Below are positions 28,892-39,300 of a stretch of 64,000 bases of DNA, in pieces. The DNA comes from Brevibacillus reuszeri. GTDB taxonomy: Bacteria; Bacillota; Bacilli; Brevibacillales; Brevibacillaceae. The stretch lies in the NCBI RefSeq assembly GCF_002897295.1, contig NZ_BEXF01000002.1, positions 248,001 to 312,000 on the forward strand, in the 5' to 3' direction. Positions within the stretch are counted from its first letter, which is position 1, and each line of letters opens with the position of its first letter. Position numbers and translations under genes: made by a program. The notes under the pieces are model-generated. The model saw only the letters and a list, made by a program, of their open reading frames with translations, was not told where the DNA came from and made no database searches.

Positions 28892-29884
28892 CTATGTGTA
28901 CAAATGACAAGCTACCAGCTGACCATCAGCTGCCTTTTTGAGTACAGGTATCTCTGTTTTGCAAATATCCATGCAGCTTGAGCAGCGGGTGTGGAACGTG
29001 CAGCCTGCTGGCGGCTTCGCCGGACTTGGTACGTCTCCGCGCAAAATGATCCTCTCCCGCTTCTCACCAGCTACCTCAGGTACAGCAGACATCAACGCTT
29101 GCGTGTAAGGGTGCAAGGGTGTTTCAAAAAGCTTCTCCTTCTCCGCAAGCTCTACGATCCTACCCAAATACATGACAGCTACCCGATCCGAAATGTGGCG
29201 CACCACCGATAAATCATGGGAAATAAACATGTAGGTGAGCTTGTACTGCTCCTGCAAGTCCTGCAACAGATTGATGACCTGTGCCTGAATGGATATATCC
29301 AGGGCAGATACAGGCTCATCCGCGATGATTAGCTGCGGCTGCAGAACGAGTGCCCGCGCGATCCCGATGCGCTGTCGCTGTCCCCCGGAAAATTCATGCG
29401 GATACCGCTTGGCGTAGCTCGGATTCAGTCCCACATTGTCCAGCAGCTCCAGTATCCGGTCGCGTTGCTCCCCCCGCGAGCCCATGCCATAAACCAGCAT
29501 CGGTTCCATCAACGTGCGCTCAATCGTCCAGCGCGGATGCAGCGAAGCGTACGGGTCCTGGAAGATCATCTGCATGTCCCGGCGAACACCTCGCAGCTCG
29601 CCTTTTGACAGGGAGGTCAGCTCCTTGCCAGCAAAACGAATCGAGCCCTCGGTCTCCTGCAAAAGCCGAATTACCAATCGGGCTGTTGTCGATTTGCCGC
29701 AGCCTGACTCCCCCACGATACCGAGCGTTTCCCCTCTCGATACCGAAAAGCTGACGCCGTCAACTGCCTTTACCGTACCAACGGTGGTGGAGAAAACTCC
29801 CTTTTTTATCGGATAGTGCTTTTTTAGTCCGCTTACTTCAAGCAAGGTTTCATTGCTCGTGGTTGCTTTTGGCTGATCATGCAT
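28892..29884 (-). CDS. Dipeptide/oligopeptide ABC transporter ATPase, DppF/OppF-like
   Basis: 330 residues from the ATG at 29884 (GGAGGAG 6 nt upstream), overlapping the DppD-like gene by 8 nt. Walker [11 protein letters not shown], signature [15 protein letters not shown], Walker [13 protein letters not shown]. The C-terminus has the oligopeptide-type extension ([18 protein letters not shown]) with the Cys cluster found in OppD/DppD/DppF, which can hold an Fe-S cluster. Works as a heterodimer with its neighbour. Confidence 0.92.
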   Translation of the reverse strand: MHDQPKATTSNETLLEVSGLKKHYPIKKGVFSTTVGTVKAVDGVSFSVSRGETLGIVGESGCGKSTTARLVIRLLQETEGSIRFAGKELTSLSKGELRGVRRDMQMIFQDPYASLHPRWTIERTLMEPMLVYGMGSRGEQRDRILELLDNVGLNPSYAKRYPHEFSGGQRQRIGIARALVLQPQLIIADEPVSALDISIQAQVINLLQDLQEQYKLTYMFISHDLSVVRHISDRVAVMYLGRIVELAEKEKLFETPLHPYTQALMSAVPEVAGEKRERIILRGDVPSPAKPPAGCTFHTRCSSCMDICKTEIPVLKKAADGQLVACHLYT

Positions 29885-30872
29885 GCTGTGCTCCTCCTCC
29901 CTCGCTGACGAGCCAGCAGGCAGCCTGTGAAGCTGGTCCAGCGGCAAACAGTCCCGGCAATTCCTGACGGCAACGTTCGGTTACATGCGGGCAGCGATCC
30001 GCAAAACGGCAGCCTTTGCCCCATTGCAGCGGAGGTGGTACCTGACCAGGGATGTAATTCAGGCGATGATTGGCTCTCGCATTTTTTGGCAGAGAGGCGA
30101 GCAGCCCTTGGGTGTAAGGATGCTGGGGATTGTCCAATATTTCTCGGACAGGCCCCTTCTCCACAATCATCCCTGCATACATGACGATGACCTGATCGCA
30201 CACCTCGGATACGACGCCCAAATCATGTGTAATCAGCATCATCGACATGTTGTGCTTGTGCTGCAGCTCTTTCATCAGCTCCAAAATTTGCGCCTGGATC
30301 GTCACGTCCAAAGCAGTAGTCGGCTCATCGGCAATCAACAGCTCCGGATCGCAAGCCATCGCCATTGCGATCATGACACGCTGCCGCATACCCCCGGAGA
30401 GCTGGTGGGGATAATCTGAGATGATCTCCTCCGCACGAGGAATCCCCACCATTTTCAATAGCTCGACTGCTCTCGCCTTGCGCTCGGATTTGCCCAGCTT
30501 CGTATGAATTTTCAGCGCTTCCATGATTTGATTGCCGACGGTATACACCGGATTGAGTGATGTCATCGGCTCCTGAAAAATCATCGAAATCCGATTCCCA
30601 CGAATTTCGCGCAGCTCCTTTTTGCCGAGGGAGAGCAGGTCCTTGCCCTTGAACAGAATCTGTCCGCCGCTCACCTGACCTGGCGGCTTGATCAGTCCCA
30701 TGATGGAGAGGGACGTGACACTTTTGCCACATCCTGACTCGCCGACCACGCCAATCGTCTCGCCCTGTCCGATTGTAAAGGATACCCCATCTATGGCATG
30801 AAACGATTGCCCCTGCGAACGGAAGGTGGTTCTCAGGTCCCTGACTTCCAAAACAGGTTGTTGGCGCTCCAT
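29877..30872 (-). CDS. Dipeptide/oligopeptide ABC transporter ATPase, DppD/OppD-like
   Basis: 331 residues. Walker [11 protein letters not shown], signature [14 protein letters not shown], Walker [13 protein letters not shown] and H-loop ITHDLGVV. The C-terminal extension has [15 protein letters not shown], the oligopeptide-type cysteine motif. Forms the ATPase pair with the overlapping DppF-like protein. Confidence 0.92.
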   Translation of the reverse strand: MERQQPVLEVRDLRTTFRSQGQSFHAIDGVSFTIGQGETIGVVGESGCGKSVTSLSIMGLIKPPGQVSGGQILFKGKDLLSLGKKELREIRGNRISMIFQEPMTSLNPVYTVGNQIMEALKIHTKLGKSERKARAVELLKMVGIPRAEEIISDYPHQLSGGMRQRVMIAMAMACDPELLIADEPTTALDVTIQAQILELMKELQHKHNMSMMLITHDLGVVSEVCDQVIVMYAGMIVEKGPVREILDNPQHPYTQGLLASLPKNARANHRLNYIPGQVPPPLQWGKGCRFADRCPHVTERCRQELPGLFAAGPASQAACWLVSEGGGAQHA

Positions 30873-30885
30873 AGTCCTCCCCCTT

Positions 30886-32205
30886 TTACTTCGCTGCTTT
30901 TGCGATCGCTACTTGCTCCAGGCTCTCGTCCATATCCGCGACAAACTGTTCCAAAATCGCATCGTCGTGCGCCATCGAGATGGCATGGTGCAAGAGATAG
31001 TTTGGCAGGCAGTACACCTGCTTGCTGCTCAAATGATTGATGAAGCGAGCATAATCCTCTTTGTCAGACGCTTGTGCTTCACGGTAGTTCGCAATCGACT
31101 CATTGGTAAAATACCAGTGGAAGTGCCCTCCGCGTCCCTGCATTCTCGCCGCTACCCCGTGCTTTTGCGCCAAACGGTCAAATTCACTGATTAACTGCGC
31201 AGTCCGTGCCTGCAACGTATCAAATACGCGTTTTTCCTTGTACAGCTCCATGAATGCCATAGAAGCAGCCAATGACACTTGATGCCCATTATAAGTTCCG
31301 ATAAAGGAGCAGGTTCCTTTTCCCGGAGTGACGGTTTCAAAGATTTTAGCTTTTCCGGCGACGGCTGCCAGCATGTACCCGTTGGCAATCGCTTTTCCGA
31401 ACGTAGCCAAGTCTGGCACGACCCCATAATGCTGCTGTGCCCCACCCTCGCTGTCGCGGAAGCCAGTCAACAGCTCATCAAAGACAAGCACGATATTCAA
31501 CTGGTCGCACAAGCGGCGCAGCCCTTGCAGATATTCCTTTTTCGCCGGGATGTAGCCAATATCAATCATCGTCGGTTCGATAATCAGAGCTGCAATCCGG
31601 TGCTGGTTGGCTGTCAGGAGCTTTTCCGCTGCCTCCAGGTCATTAAATGGCAGAACCAACGTAGTTTCTACGATCTCTTTCATTAATCCGCTTGTACCTG
31701 GGAGGGAATTTGGAGCTGAATGATCTCCAGCCTTGGTCATGTCTGGCCACGTGCTGACGTACACCGCGTCATGCCAGCCGTTATAAGCGCCCTCAATAAC
31801 TGCCACATGCGGCTTTCCTGTAAAAGTGCGCGCCATTGTCATCGTGTGCATGGTCGCTTCGGTGCCGGTATTCGTGTAACGCACCTGCTCAGCTGTTTTC
31901 ACCAGGGAGAGGAAGGTTTCTGCTGCTTTTACGCTCAGCTCTGTTTCCAGTCCCGTCACAATGCCACTCGTCATATAGGAAGCCATGCGCTCATTGAAAT
32001 CTTTGTCGTTATGCCCGAGAATGACAGCGCCATTACCCATGACTACGTCGAGATAACGGTTGTTGTCGAGGTCCCAAATGTAGGCTCCATCGCCTTTTTT
32101 ATAATAGAGCGGGTGTGGAGAGCGAAAACGGGAGTTGGAATGAACGCCACCAGGCACCGATCGGTTTGCTGCTTCGTATAGTTCCTTTGATTTTGTGAAA
32201 TCCAT
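30886..32205 (-). CDS. Class III PLP aminotransferase, glutamate-1-semialdehyde mutase-like
   Basis: 439 residues from the ATG at 32205 (AGAGGTG upstream). The fold-type I class III pattern is clear: [43 protein letters not shown], and the PLP lysine in [11 protein letters not shown]. Its closest feel is HemL, but no other haem gene is nearby and the setting is peptide catabolism, so a transaminase or mutase acting on an amino acid released from the imported peptide is more likely. Overlap with the DUF885 gene is avoided by this start. Confidence 0.85.
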   Translation of the reverse strand: MDFTKSKELYEAANRSVPGGVHSNSRFRSPHPLYYKKGDGAYIWDLDNNRYLDVVMGNGAVILGHNDKDFNERMASYMTSGIVTGLETELSVKAAETFLSLVKTAEQVRYTNTGTEATMHTMTMARTFTGKPHVAVIEGAYNGWHDAVYVSTWPDMTKAGDHSAPNSLPGTSGLMKEIVETTLVLPFNDLEAAEKLLTANQHRIAALIIEPTMIDIGYIPAKKEYLQGLRRLCDQLNIVLVFDELLTGFRDSEGGAQQHYGVVPDLATFGKAIANGYMLAAVAGKAKIFETVTPGKGTCSFIGTYNGHQVSLAASMAFMELYKEKRVFDTLQARTAQLISEFDRLAQKHGVAARMQGRGGHFHWYFTNESIANYREAQASDKEDYARFINHLSSKQVYCLPNYLLHHAISMAHDDAILEQFVADMDESLEQVAIAKAAK

Positions 32206-32218
32206 GTTGAACACCTCT

Positions 32219-33406
32219 TTAGCCATATTGTTTTACTGTGTCAGCCGACAGCATGCTTTTATATAGGAACTGATAGAACTGGTTATGTTCACTTGGAGCC
32301 AGTCGGCTGTATGCTTCGTACACTGCTTCGTTGCCGCGCCAGTAGCTATAAATGAACGGTGCTCTTAATGAATGAGTAACAAAGCGCAGGCGAGAAGCGA
32401 TCCAGTTGTCTTCACCAAAAGCAAACTCTTTCAAATAGTGACCTGCCTCTTCGGGGGTCTTGCCCTCTGTATGAATCATATGGGCCGCATTCATTCCGGA
32501 AATAGAGCGTATCTGCTGATAGATTTCATAAATATGATCATCGACAGTGTAGCCCCAGCTAATAAAGCGCATGCCGTTGTCCGCGATTCCTTCGAATACA
32601 GAGCTGGACGCTGTATTGGTGATGACGAGTCCGGCATCCAGTGGCAGCTCGCCTGCCTTTACCCCAAGCTCGCGAATGTACATATGTGTGGTATGACCCG
32701 GGAAGCACTCATGCGTGACGAGATGCTTGAGTCCCTCGTACGTGTAGGCGAGATCGCCGTTTAGATACATCTTGCCGTTTACGTAGTCGCAGTAGGCATT
32801 GTAAGGAACGCCGTACACGATTTCAGGAGTCACTTCTACGTCTGCCATTTGCGGAAACATCCGCTCGGCTACGAGTGCCCGTGCTGTCGCCAGCATTTCT
32901 CGCAAGACCGAATCAAGCTCTTTTGCCGGAACGCGCCGCTCTGCCTCCCATGCCGCTACCTTTTGCGCGAGCGTGCCTTGGTATCCACACTGTGACAGCG
33001 CTTTGTCCAGACGCGCATGCAATGTTTTTTGCTCTGCACTCGTCACAGGATTTTCATTTACATACAAGAAGCCTCGCACTTTTTCCCTGAAGGGTATGTC
33101 CGCACCCGCGCACCAGTTTGCAAGTACGTCTAGCGATCCAATCTGCTGCTGCATGTAATTGCGGCGCACCTCGTCAGTGATTTTGGCATAATCAGCAAGC
33201 AGCCTCCGTAAATCCTCGCGCACCTCAGTCCAGCTTGTATAAGAATTAGGGGCGACATCTGTCAGATTGATGGGCACGAGCCCTTCCCGGTCAAAGGAAG
33301 CCTCGTTGGTCGATTCATGTCCATTTCGATACAGGTTGTCCATCCCCAGCACGATACGGCAGTAGGTTTCGGACAACTGCATATCCCGCTCATCTCGCAA
33401 AGTCAC
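32219..33406 (-). CDS. DUF885-like metallopeptidase-type protein
   Basis: 395 residues from a GTG 6 nt after the previous stop; an ATG at 33382 is an alternative. HECFPGHTTHMY matches the HExxPGH-type motif of DUF885 proteins, which look like gluzincin-fold peptidases. It is shorter than typical DUF885 proteins (about 550-600), lacking part of the N-terminus. A dipeptidase or deacylase role in the operon is plausible but unproved. No signal peptide, so it is cytoplasmic. Confidence 0.75.
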   Translation of the reverse strand: MTLRDERDMQLSETYCRIVLGMDNLYRNGHESTNEASFDREGLVPINLTDVAPNSYTSWTEVREDLRRLLADYAKITDEVRRNYMQQQIGSLDVLANWCAGADIPFREKVRGFLYVNENPVTSAEQKTLHARLDKALSQCGYQGTLAQKVAAWEAERRVPAKELDSVLREMLATARALVAERMFPQMADVEVTPEIVYGVPYNAYCDYVNGKMYLNGDLAYTYEGLKHLVTHECFPGHTTHMYIRELGVKAGELPLDAGLVITNTASSSVFEGIADNGMRFISWGYTVDDHIYEIYQQIRSISGMNAAHMIHTEGKTPEEAGHYLKEFAFGEDNWIASRLRFVTHSLRAPFIYSYWRGNEAVYEAYSRLAPSEHNQFYQFLYKSMLSADTVKQYG

Positions 33407-33412
33407 TTGTGT

Positions 33413-34348
33413 TTACGCCTCCTCGGCAGTATCCAGATTTCCAATCATGAAGCCATAATCGCCCGGATTTACCTTGTGCAGATTGCCGCGCATCAGAATC
33501 ACCAGATTACGCTCAAAAGGAGTATGAATGATTTCCAGCTCCTCAAAGGTTTGCGGATTGTACGTGCGAGACAATACTTGCTTGCCCTCAATCACAGAGC
33601 CTACTGCGCTGAAATCGAAGCCTGGCACCAAAAGGCCGCCTTGTGTCGGACGAATGATCTGGATTTCAGTCATGACGACTTGCTTCGGTGCAGGCACGAC
33701 TTCACCCGGCAGCATTTTCAGATGACGCATGCAGTTGAAAATACCTTCTACGCCACGCTCTACAGCTTGCTCGTAGTTAGGACCTCCGCCTACCTCTACA
33801 GTCACGCTAGGTATGCCTTTTGCCGATGTATACGTAGCTGTTGTTCCCTCGTACGGATGAGCCGGACGGTACAGCACCGGGAAGTTAAAGGCACGGGACA
33901 ATGCTTCATCATTTTGGATGTACACGTAATCAACGATCGGTACTGCTCCACCAGCATGCAGGTCAATATAGGCATCGATCTTATCGAGGAAATTGGTCAC
34001 GATCGCATGTGCCATTTGATCGGTCACCCAGCCCTGTGGATCGCCCGGGAATACGCGATTGAGGTTGTTCATGTCCAGCGGCGTGTTGCGTGTTAGTGAT
34101 TCGAATGCGAGTGGATTCGCTACCGGCATGATCAGGACCTTACCGGACAGCTCTTCTTCGTTCAGACGATCATAGACGCGGCGCAGGATTTCAGCGCCAA
34201 TGATTTCATCACCGTGAATGACAGCGGACAAACCGAGAACTGGTCCTTCTTGCTTTCCGTAGATGGTATGCAGCGGCAGTGTTACTTTGGCTCCGTTGGA
34301 CAGGTGTGTTACCGGGATTTCGTTATATTCGCGTTTTACTTGGTTCAT
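33413..34348 (-). CDS. Succinylglutamate desuccinylase/aspartoacylase family amidohydrolase
   Basis: 311 residues, GGAGG upstream of the ATG. The M14-like zinc site is visible: H45 and the nearby Glu in AVIHGDE, NLNRVFPG (substrate arginine), and DLHAGG with the third His; the catalytic Glu is likely in VTVEVGGG. The C-terminal GGLLVPGFDFSAVGSVIEGKQV is the usual beta domain. It removes an acyl group from N-acyl amino acids or peptides, consistent with an imported acylated dipeptide or amide. Confidence 0.87.
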   Translation of the reverse strand: MNQVKREYNEIPVTHLSNGAKVTLPLHTIYGKQEGPVLGLSAVIHGDEIIGAEILRRVYDRLNEEELSGKVLIMPVANPLAFESLTRNTPLDMNNLNRVFPGDPQGWVTDQMAHAIVTNFLDKIDAYIDLHAGGAVPIVDYVYIQNDEALSRAFNFPVLYRPAHPYEGTTATYTSAKGIPSVTVEVGGGPNYEQAVERGVEGIFNCMRHLKMLPGEVVPAPKQVVMTEIQIIRPTQGGLLVPGFDFSAVGSVIEGKQVLSRTYNPQTFEELEIIHTPFERNLVILMRGNLHKVNPGDYGFMIGNLDTAEEA

Positions 34349-34364
34349 GGGTTAAGCCTCCTCA

Positions 34365-35204
34365 TTATTTTCGTTTCAATTTGGTATCTGTCAGGTCACG
34401 GATGCCATCGCCCAAAAGATTGAAGCCGAGTACCGTGAGCATAATCGCCACACCTGGATAAATAGATAGATGAGGCGCATCCTGCAAAAATTTCATGCCA
34501 AATGCCAAGGTCCAGCCCCAGCTTGATTCAGGTGGTTGAATTCCGAGCCCCAAAAAGCTGAGTGTCGCTTCTGCCACAATCGCCTGACCAAGTCCCAGCG
34601 TCGCGACGACGATGATCGGAGCCAAGCAGTTGGGCAAAATGTTGTACACAATGATGCGAAAATCGCTGGAGCCAATGGTGCGTGCTGCCTGTACGTACTC
34701 TTCCTCCTTGATGGAGAGGACTGTAGCCCGCACGAGCCTCGCGTAGCTCGTCCAATAGACCAGAGCAAGCGCGATAATCACATTTTCTATGCCTGGACCG
34801 AGCGCTGCGACGAAGGCAATAGCGAGCAGCAGCACTGGAAAGGACAACACGATATCGACAAATCGCATGATCACGGTATCAATCCAGCCGCCATAGTAGC
34901 CAGAAATCAGACCAAGTGTCACGCCGATGACCAGCGCCAAACTAACGGAGACAATCCCTACCTCAAGCGAGACCCGTGCCCCATACAGAATACGCGTAAA
35001 CAGATCGCGCCCAAACTGGTCCGTCCCTAGCAAATGGCCGCCTTCCAGCGGATCAAGCAATCTCTCTTTTACATTCATTTCATAGGGGTCATGCGTGGAC
35101 AACAGTGGTGCGAGTATCGCCGCCACCATGACGGCAAGCACGATGATTCCCCCCATCAACACAGCCTTGCTTCTGGCTGCAGTACGAAGCAGATTGACGT
35201 TCAT
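34365..35204 (-). CDS. Dipeptide ABC transporter permease, DppC-like
   Basis: 279 residues, AAGGAGG upstream. N-terminal OppC-type segment (MVAAILAPLLSTHDPYE), GTDQFGRDLFTRILYGAR, six TM helices and EAA loop (AARTIGSSDFRIIVYNILPN). Partner of the DppB-like protein. Confidence 0.92.
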   Translation of the reverse strand: MNVNLLRTAARSKAVLMGGIIVLAVMVAAILAPLLSTHDPYEMNVKERLLDPLEGGHLLGTDQFGRDLFTRILYGARVSLEVGIVSVSLALVIGVTLGLISGYYGGWIDTVIMRFVDIVLSFPVLLLAIAFVAALGPGIENVIIALALVYWTSYARLVRATVLSIKEEEYVQAARTIGSSDFRIIVYNILPNCLAPIIVVATLGLGQAIVAEATLSFLGLGIQPPESSWGWTLAFGMKFLQDAPHLSIYPGVAIMLTVLGFNLLGDGIRDLTDTKLKRK

Positions 35205-35216
35205 CAGCCTCCCTCC

Positions 35217-36200
35217 TTATCTCTGCTGTATCTTGGGGTTGACGACAGCGTACAGAATATCGACGATCAGATTCGTGAGCGCAAACAGGAAGGCGATAAT
35301 AAAGACACTGCCTTGCACCACTGGAAAATCGCGTTGGCTGATCGCTGTAATCACCAGTCGACCGATGCCAGGCCATGCAAAGACCGTCTCCGTGACAATC
35401 GCGCCACCCAGCAGGTTGCCAAACTGGAGTCCGACAATCGTAATGACTGGGATCAGCGCGTTGCGAAACGCATGCTTGACGATCACCATGAATCCGCTTA
35501 CACCTTTTGCCTCAGCTGTTCGCACATAATCCTCTTTGAGCACCTCAAGCATCGTAGAGCGAACCATCCTGGTAATTAGCGCTGCGCTCATGACCCCAAG
35601 CGTCAAGGCAGGTAAAAATAAACTGCGTATGCTTTGAACCAGATCGTAGATGTTTCCTGTTGTAATCGCTGTCCATAATGCTTCGGTAAGAGGCTCGCCA
35701 CGTCCAAAGGAAGGGAACCAACCAAGATTCACGGACAAGCCGATGATGAGCAGCATGCCCATCCAGAAAACCGGAATCGACACTCCCAGCTGCGCAAAAA
35801 ACATACTGATGTAATCGACCCAGGAAAACTGCTTTACCGCAGACAAGATCCCAAGCGGAATCGCAATGACGAGCGCGATAATCATCGCGAGAAATGCCAG
35901 CTCCAAAGTGGCAGGGAGATGCTTCGTAATCAGGGACAGGACAGATTCATTCTGGAAAATGGAATGGCCCAGATCACCCATCGCCACATTTTTCAAAAAG
36001 GTAAAAAGCTGGACATACAGTGGCTCATTAAGCCCCATCAGATTGCGCAGCCGCTCAATCTCGCTCTGACTGGCATCCTGCCCAAGCAGCACCATCGCCG
36101 GATCGCCCGGAATCATGTGCAAGAGGAAAAAGACGATGATAGAGATACCGATGACGACCGGCACCATTTGGAACAATCGTTTTATGAGATACGTGACCAA
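35217..36200 (-). CDS. Dipeptide ABC transporter permease, DppB-like
   Basis: 327 residues from a TTG with AAGGAG 8 nt upstream. The N-terminal YLIKRLFQMVPVVIGISIIVF and MIPGDPA are typical of DppB/OppB. EAA loop in AEAKGVSGFMVIVKHAFRNA. Six TM helices. Confidence 0.92.
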   Translation of the reverse strand: MVTYLIKRLFQMVPVVIGISIIVFFLLHMIPGDPAMVLLGQDASQSEIERLRNLMGLNEPLYVQLFTFLKNVAMGDLGHSIFQNESVLSLITKHLPATLELAFLAMIIALVIAIPLGILSAVKQFSWVDYISMFFAQLGVSIPVFWMGMLLIIGLSVNLGWFPSFGRGEPLTEALWTAITTGNIYDLVQSIRSLFLPALTLGVMSAALITRMVRSTMLEVLKEDYVRTAEAKGVSGFMVIVKHAFRNALIPVITIVGLQFGNLLGGAIVTETVFAWPGIGRLVITAISQRDFPVVQGSVFIIAFLFALTNLIVDILYAVVNPKIQQR

Positions 36201-36221
36201 AAGGATCGCTCCTTACGCTGT

Positions 36222-36257
36222 AAGTGAAGCGGGGGAGGAAATCTCCCCAGCCACTTA
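36222..36257 (-). promoter_or_regulatory. Intergenic hairpin between binding protein and permease genes
   Basis: The region between the DppA-like stop and the DppB-like gene folds into one hairpin: GGGGAG/CTCCCC core (36232-36237/36243-36248) extended by AAGTG/CACTT. It has no T-tract. Such hairpins after a binding-protein gene often stabilise its mRNA and lower permease expression. Confidence 0.5.
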
Positions 36258-37874
36258 TTTATTCACTTCCACATCTTTGAGGTTGTACAGGCTACCTTTC
36301 GGGTGTTCCTTGAAGCCAGTGAGCTTGTTGGAGTGCATAGCCACATAGCCTTGGTACAAAACAACATCGTACGCTACTTCCTCCGTAACTGTTTTGGCTA
36401 CTTCCTGATAAATCTTGGCACGCTCTGCCTGATCCAGCGATGCGCGTCCTTTATCCAAAAGCTCGTCGACCTTTGGATTGTTGTACTTGCCATAGTTGTT
36501 TTCGCTTTGCGATTGGAACTGTCCGTACATAGCACGATCCGGATCAACGAGGCTGAGCCAGCCGAGCAGGGCGATATCGAATTTTTGGGACATCATGTTT
36601 GCGGAGAATGTTGGCCACTCTGTTGTGGATACTTTGGCGTCTACTCCCGCTTTGGCGAACTCGTTTTGCAGGAACTCTACGGTTTGAATTCGGTTCGGGT
36701 CTTCCGTATGGGTAGACAAGGTGACTGTCAGCTTTTGTCCGTCCTTGTCCAGGAAGCCATCGCTGTTGGTATCCTTCCAGCCCGCTTCATCAAACAGTCT
36801 TTTTGCTTCTACTGGATCATAGGAGAAGCCCGTTATGCTCGGGTCGTATGCCCACGATGGAGGAATCAACGGTGTTTGCCCCGGCTTATCCATTCCTGCG
36901 TAGAGGCTTTCGGAAATCAGCTTTTTATCTACCAGATGGGCAAAGGCTTGGCGTACTTTTACATCAGACAGAATCGGATTGGTCGTGTTGTAGTTGAGGT
37001 AAGTAAAGCCCAGTCCCTCAGTCTCGATAACCGTAAAGTTGTTGTTGTTCTTGATTTTCGTGATGTCCTGTGGCGAGAGCGGCGAATGAACGAGATCGAC
37101 GTCCCCTGCTTCCAGGGCGGATACGCGTGTGGTGTTGTCCGGAATGATAAAGTAGGTCAGCTTTTTGGTTTTCGCAGGACCGCCCCAATACTGATCATTT
37201 GCTTCAAAGGCAATCTTGCTGTTTTTATCCCATTTCACCATCTTGTAAGGTCCGGTTCCCACAGGATTGAAAGAAAAGGCTTGCGGGTCCTTCTCCGCCA
37301 GATGCTTCGGAACGATTCCCAGATCGAGGTAGCTCAGCAGCGGTCCATACGGCTGCTTCAGCGTAAATTTGACGGTTGATTCGTCAATCACATCTACGCT
37401 GGCGATCGGTGCATACAGCTTTGCGTACGGTGCCTTGAAATTAGGGTCCAAGAGCGAATCATAGGTAAATTTCACATCTTGTGCGGTAAAAGGCGTGCCA
37501 TCATGAAAGGTCACACCCTTGCGCAGTGTGAACACCCATGTAGTCGGATCAGGATTTTCCCACTTCTCAGCCAGGGAAGGCAGCGCTTCCATTTTGTCAG
37601 AGAGTCGGATCAAGCCGTCAAAAACGAGGTCGGTTACCCGTGCAGCTGTCGTATCGCGTGAGAGTCTCGGGTCCATCGTTCCTGCGTCAACATCCAGTCC
37701 AATTTTCAATTCATCTGACTTAACTGCTTGCTCGCCTTGGCCTTCTGTAGTCGTTTGCGGCGTACCTGCTTGGGAGCTGCTGCTGTTCTCTGGTGCTTTG
37801 TAGCTGCACCCAGTCATCGCAGCCGTTACTAGAAAAGCGATGGAAACCAGTGCGCATAAGCCTTTCTTTTTCAT
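36255..37874 (-). CDS. Dipeptide-binding lipoprotein, DppA/OppA-like
   Basis: 539 residues. Lipoprotein signal ending in AAMTGC (C23). SBP family 5 features: DPRLSRDTTAARVTDLVFDGLI, WVFTLRKGVTFHDGTPFTA, DVKVRQAFAHLVDK and a C-terminal YQEVAKTVTEEVAYDVVLY. It captures the peptide substrate for the DppBCDF transporter encoded downstream. Confidence 0.92.
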   Translation of the reverse strand: MKKKGLCALVSIAFLVTAAMTGCSYKAPENSSSSQAGTPQTTTEGQGEQAVKSDELKIGLDVDAGTMDPRLSRDTTAARVTDLVFDGLIRLSDKMEALPSLAEKWENPDPTTWVFTLRKGVTFHDGTPFTAQDVKFTYDSLLDPNFKAPYAKLYAPIASVDVIDESTVKFTLKQPYGPLLSYLDLGIVPKHLAEKDPQAFSFNPVGTGPYKMVKWDKNSKIAFEANDQYWGGPAKTKKLTYFIIPDNTTRVSALEAGDVDLVHSPLSPQDITKIKNNNNFTVIETEGLGFTYLNYNTTNPILSDVKVRQAFAHLVDKKLISESLYAGMDKPGQTPLIPPSWAYDPSITGFSYDPVEAKRLFDEAGWKDTNSDGFLDKDGQKLTVTLSTHTEDPNRIQTVEFLQNEFAKAGVDAKVSTTEWPTFSANMMSQKFDIALLGWLSLVDPDRAMYGQFQSQSENNYGKYNNPKVDELLDKGRASLDQAERAKIYQEVAKTVTEEVAYDVVLYQGYVAMHSNKLTGFKEHPKGSLYNLKDVEVNK

Positions 37875-37922
37875 CTCATGAGATCCCCTTTCTAAATGGA
37901 CAATCTATTTCTCTCTTGCTTG

Positions 37923-39020
37923 TTACCCCTCGCGAATGTCGATGTAGCTAATTTCTTTCGGGCTTTGCGTGAGTACCTCGCAGCCACCCTCTGTCACTAC
38001 GACGATATCCTCAATACGAACTCCAAACTCACCCGGCAAATAAATCCCCGGTTCGATGCTGAACACCATCCCTGCCTGCATTTCATCCTCATTGTTTTGA
38101 TGCAGGAATGGTCCTTCGTGCAATTCCAGTCCCAAGCCATGACCTGTTCGATGTGTGAAATATTGGTCGTAGCCGACTTTGGCAAATTCGCTGCGGATCA
38201 TGCGGTCCACATCTGCGAACCTGACTCCCGGCTTGATCATCGCAATCGCCTTTTCCTGTGCAGAGCGAACGATCTTGTAAATTTCTTCGAAGCGTTGATT
38301 CGGCTTGCCGTAGTAAAGTGTTCGCGTAATGTCTGAACAGTAGCTGTGGTAAATCCCTCCCATATCAATCACGACTGCCTGCTCTGGTATCAGACTGGTC
38401 ATGCCGATCTCATGATGAGGATTGGCGCTGTTTTTCCCGAAGCCGATAATTGGTTGAAAGGATAAATCATGCACCGAATGCTCCCCGAAAAAGCTGCGGA
38501 TCGTCTCTGCCATTTCCCGCTCGGTTGCCGGATAATACTGCAGCTCTACTACCTGGTGCATGACCGCATCGGCTATGCGGGCGGATTGGCGCAGAATATT
38601 GATCTCGCACTCATCCTTAATTTCGCGCAGCTTTTCTACGACGTAGCTTTTAATTGGCTGGAGCTCGGGACGGATGCGCAGCAGATCAATCAGATAGGAG
38701 CTAGACCAGCTTTGGTCAATCCCGATTTCCCCGCTCGTTCCCACATGCTCCGCCAAAAGAATGACAGGATCGTTTTCGTCTGACCAGAGAACGACCTCAA
38801 TCTCTTCCGGCAAAGTAAGCTGACCTGCGAACATTTGGTGGATAAACAGCTTCGGCTTGTTCTCCCCGTCAAAATAAAGACAGCTGAGTCTCTCTCCCGT
38901 GGAGATGTGTTGACCGGTAAGGTAGTACAAATTCGCTGTGGAACTGACGAGTAATCGGCTCATCCGCTCTGACTGCATGGACAGGATGCAACGTTGAAGT
39001 CGTCCTGTGAAGGGTTTCAT
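37923..39020 (-). CDS. M24 family metallopeptidase (Xaa-Pro dipeptidase-like), operon leader gene
   Basis: 365 residues from the ATG at 39020 (GGAG 9 nt upstream). Creatinase-like N-domain followed by the pita-bread domain with metal ligands: D and D in VVIDMGGIYHSYCSDITRT, H in HRTGHGLGLELHEGP, E in FSIEPGIY and E in GVRIEDIVVV. All five ligands are present. Cytoplasmic Xaa-Pro-type dipeptidase or a related amidinohydrolase-fold enzyme. It heads the dipeptide operon and is preceded by the terminator-bearing leader at 39061-39190. Confidence 0.9.
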   Translation of the reverse strand: MKPFTGRLQRCILSMQSERMSRLLVSSTANLYYLTGQHISTGERLSCLYFDGENKPKLFIHQMFAGQLTLPEEIEVVLWSDENDPVILLAEHVGTSGEIGIDQSWSSSYLIDLLRIRPELQPIKSYVVEKLREIKDECEINILRQSARIADAVMHQVVELQYYPATEREMAETIRSFFGEHSVHDLSFQPIIGFGKNSANPHHEIGMTSLIPEQAVVIDMGGIYHSYCSDITRTLYYGKPNQRFEEIYKIVRSAQEKAIAMIKPGVRFADVDRMIRSEFAKVGYDQYFTHRTGHGLGLELHEGPFLHQNNEDEMQAGMVFSIEPGIYLPGEFGVRIEDIVVVTEGGCEVLTQSPKEISYIDIREG

Positions 39021-39060
39021 AAAGGGATGCTCCTTTCTTTTGCTGCCACACGCATGCACG

Positions 39061-39190
39061 AAAAAGACCAAGCCAAACACTCGTCCCCAAACATGGCTGG
39101 GAGACAAATGATCAGCTTGGTCGTAAACTCCGGGTGTATGAATAGGGGCTGCCTATCCACAGGAATTTAGGCTTGCTGTGTACATCTGTT
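39061..39190 (-). promoter_or_regulatory. Structured leader RNA copy 1, putative riboswitch with terminator
   Basis: Read leftward from about 39190: AACAGAT (39184-39190), CAGCAAG (39172-39178), a 25-nt block at 39136-39160 folding as GGATAGG/CCTATTC around CAGCC, then ACCAAGCTGA. A terminator follows: GACCAAGC (39115-39122) pairs with GCTTGGTC (39066-39073) and is followed by TTTTT (39061-39065). The GC of GCTG (39113-39116), which can close the leader by pairing with CAGC (39175-39178), is also in the terminator's 5' arm, so the two folds compete. It lies 41 nt before the M24 gene. Copy 2 is at 40535-40666. No T-box TGGNACC motif is present. Confidence 0.75.
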
Positions 39191-39229
39191 GTCGTTCAGT
39201 TATAAATATTCTTACTCTTTTATGTTATC

Positions 39230-39248
39230 GCACTTTTAATAAGAGTGC
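39230..39248. promoter_or_regulatory. Near-perfect 19-bp palindrome upstream of leader copy 1
   Basis: GCACTTTTAATAAGAGTGC; 16 of 18 paired positions are symmetric. A TATAAC -10-like box (39199-39204) sits as far from leader copy 1 as the TATAAT does from copy 2, yet has no good -35; the palindrome would then centre near -47, fit for an activator. An alternative promoter TTGCAC-17-TAACAT overlaps the palindrome, which would suit a repressor. Confidence 0.4.
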
Positions 39249-39300
39249 AACTATTTACTTTCATTAAAATTATTCTTATCGAATTCTCCTCGAAAACTTC

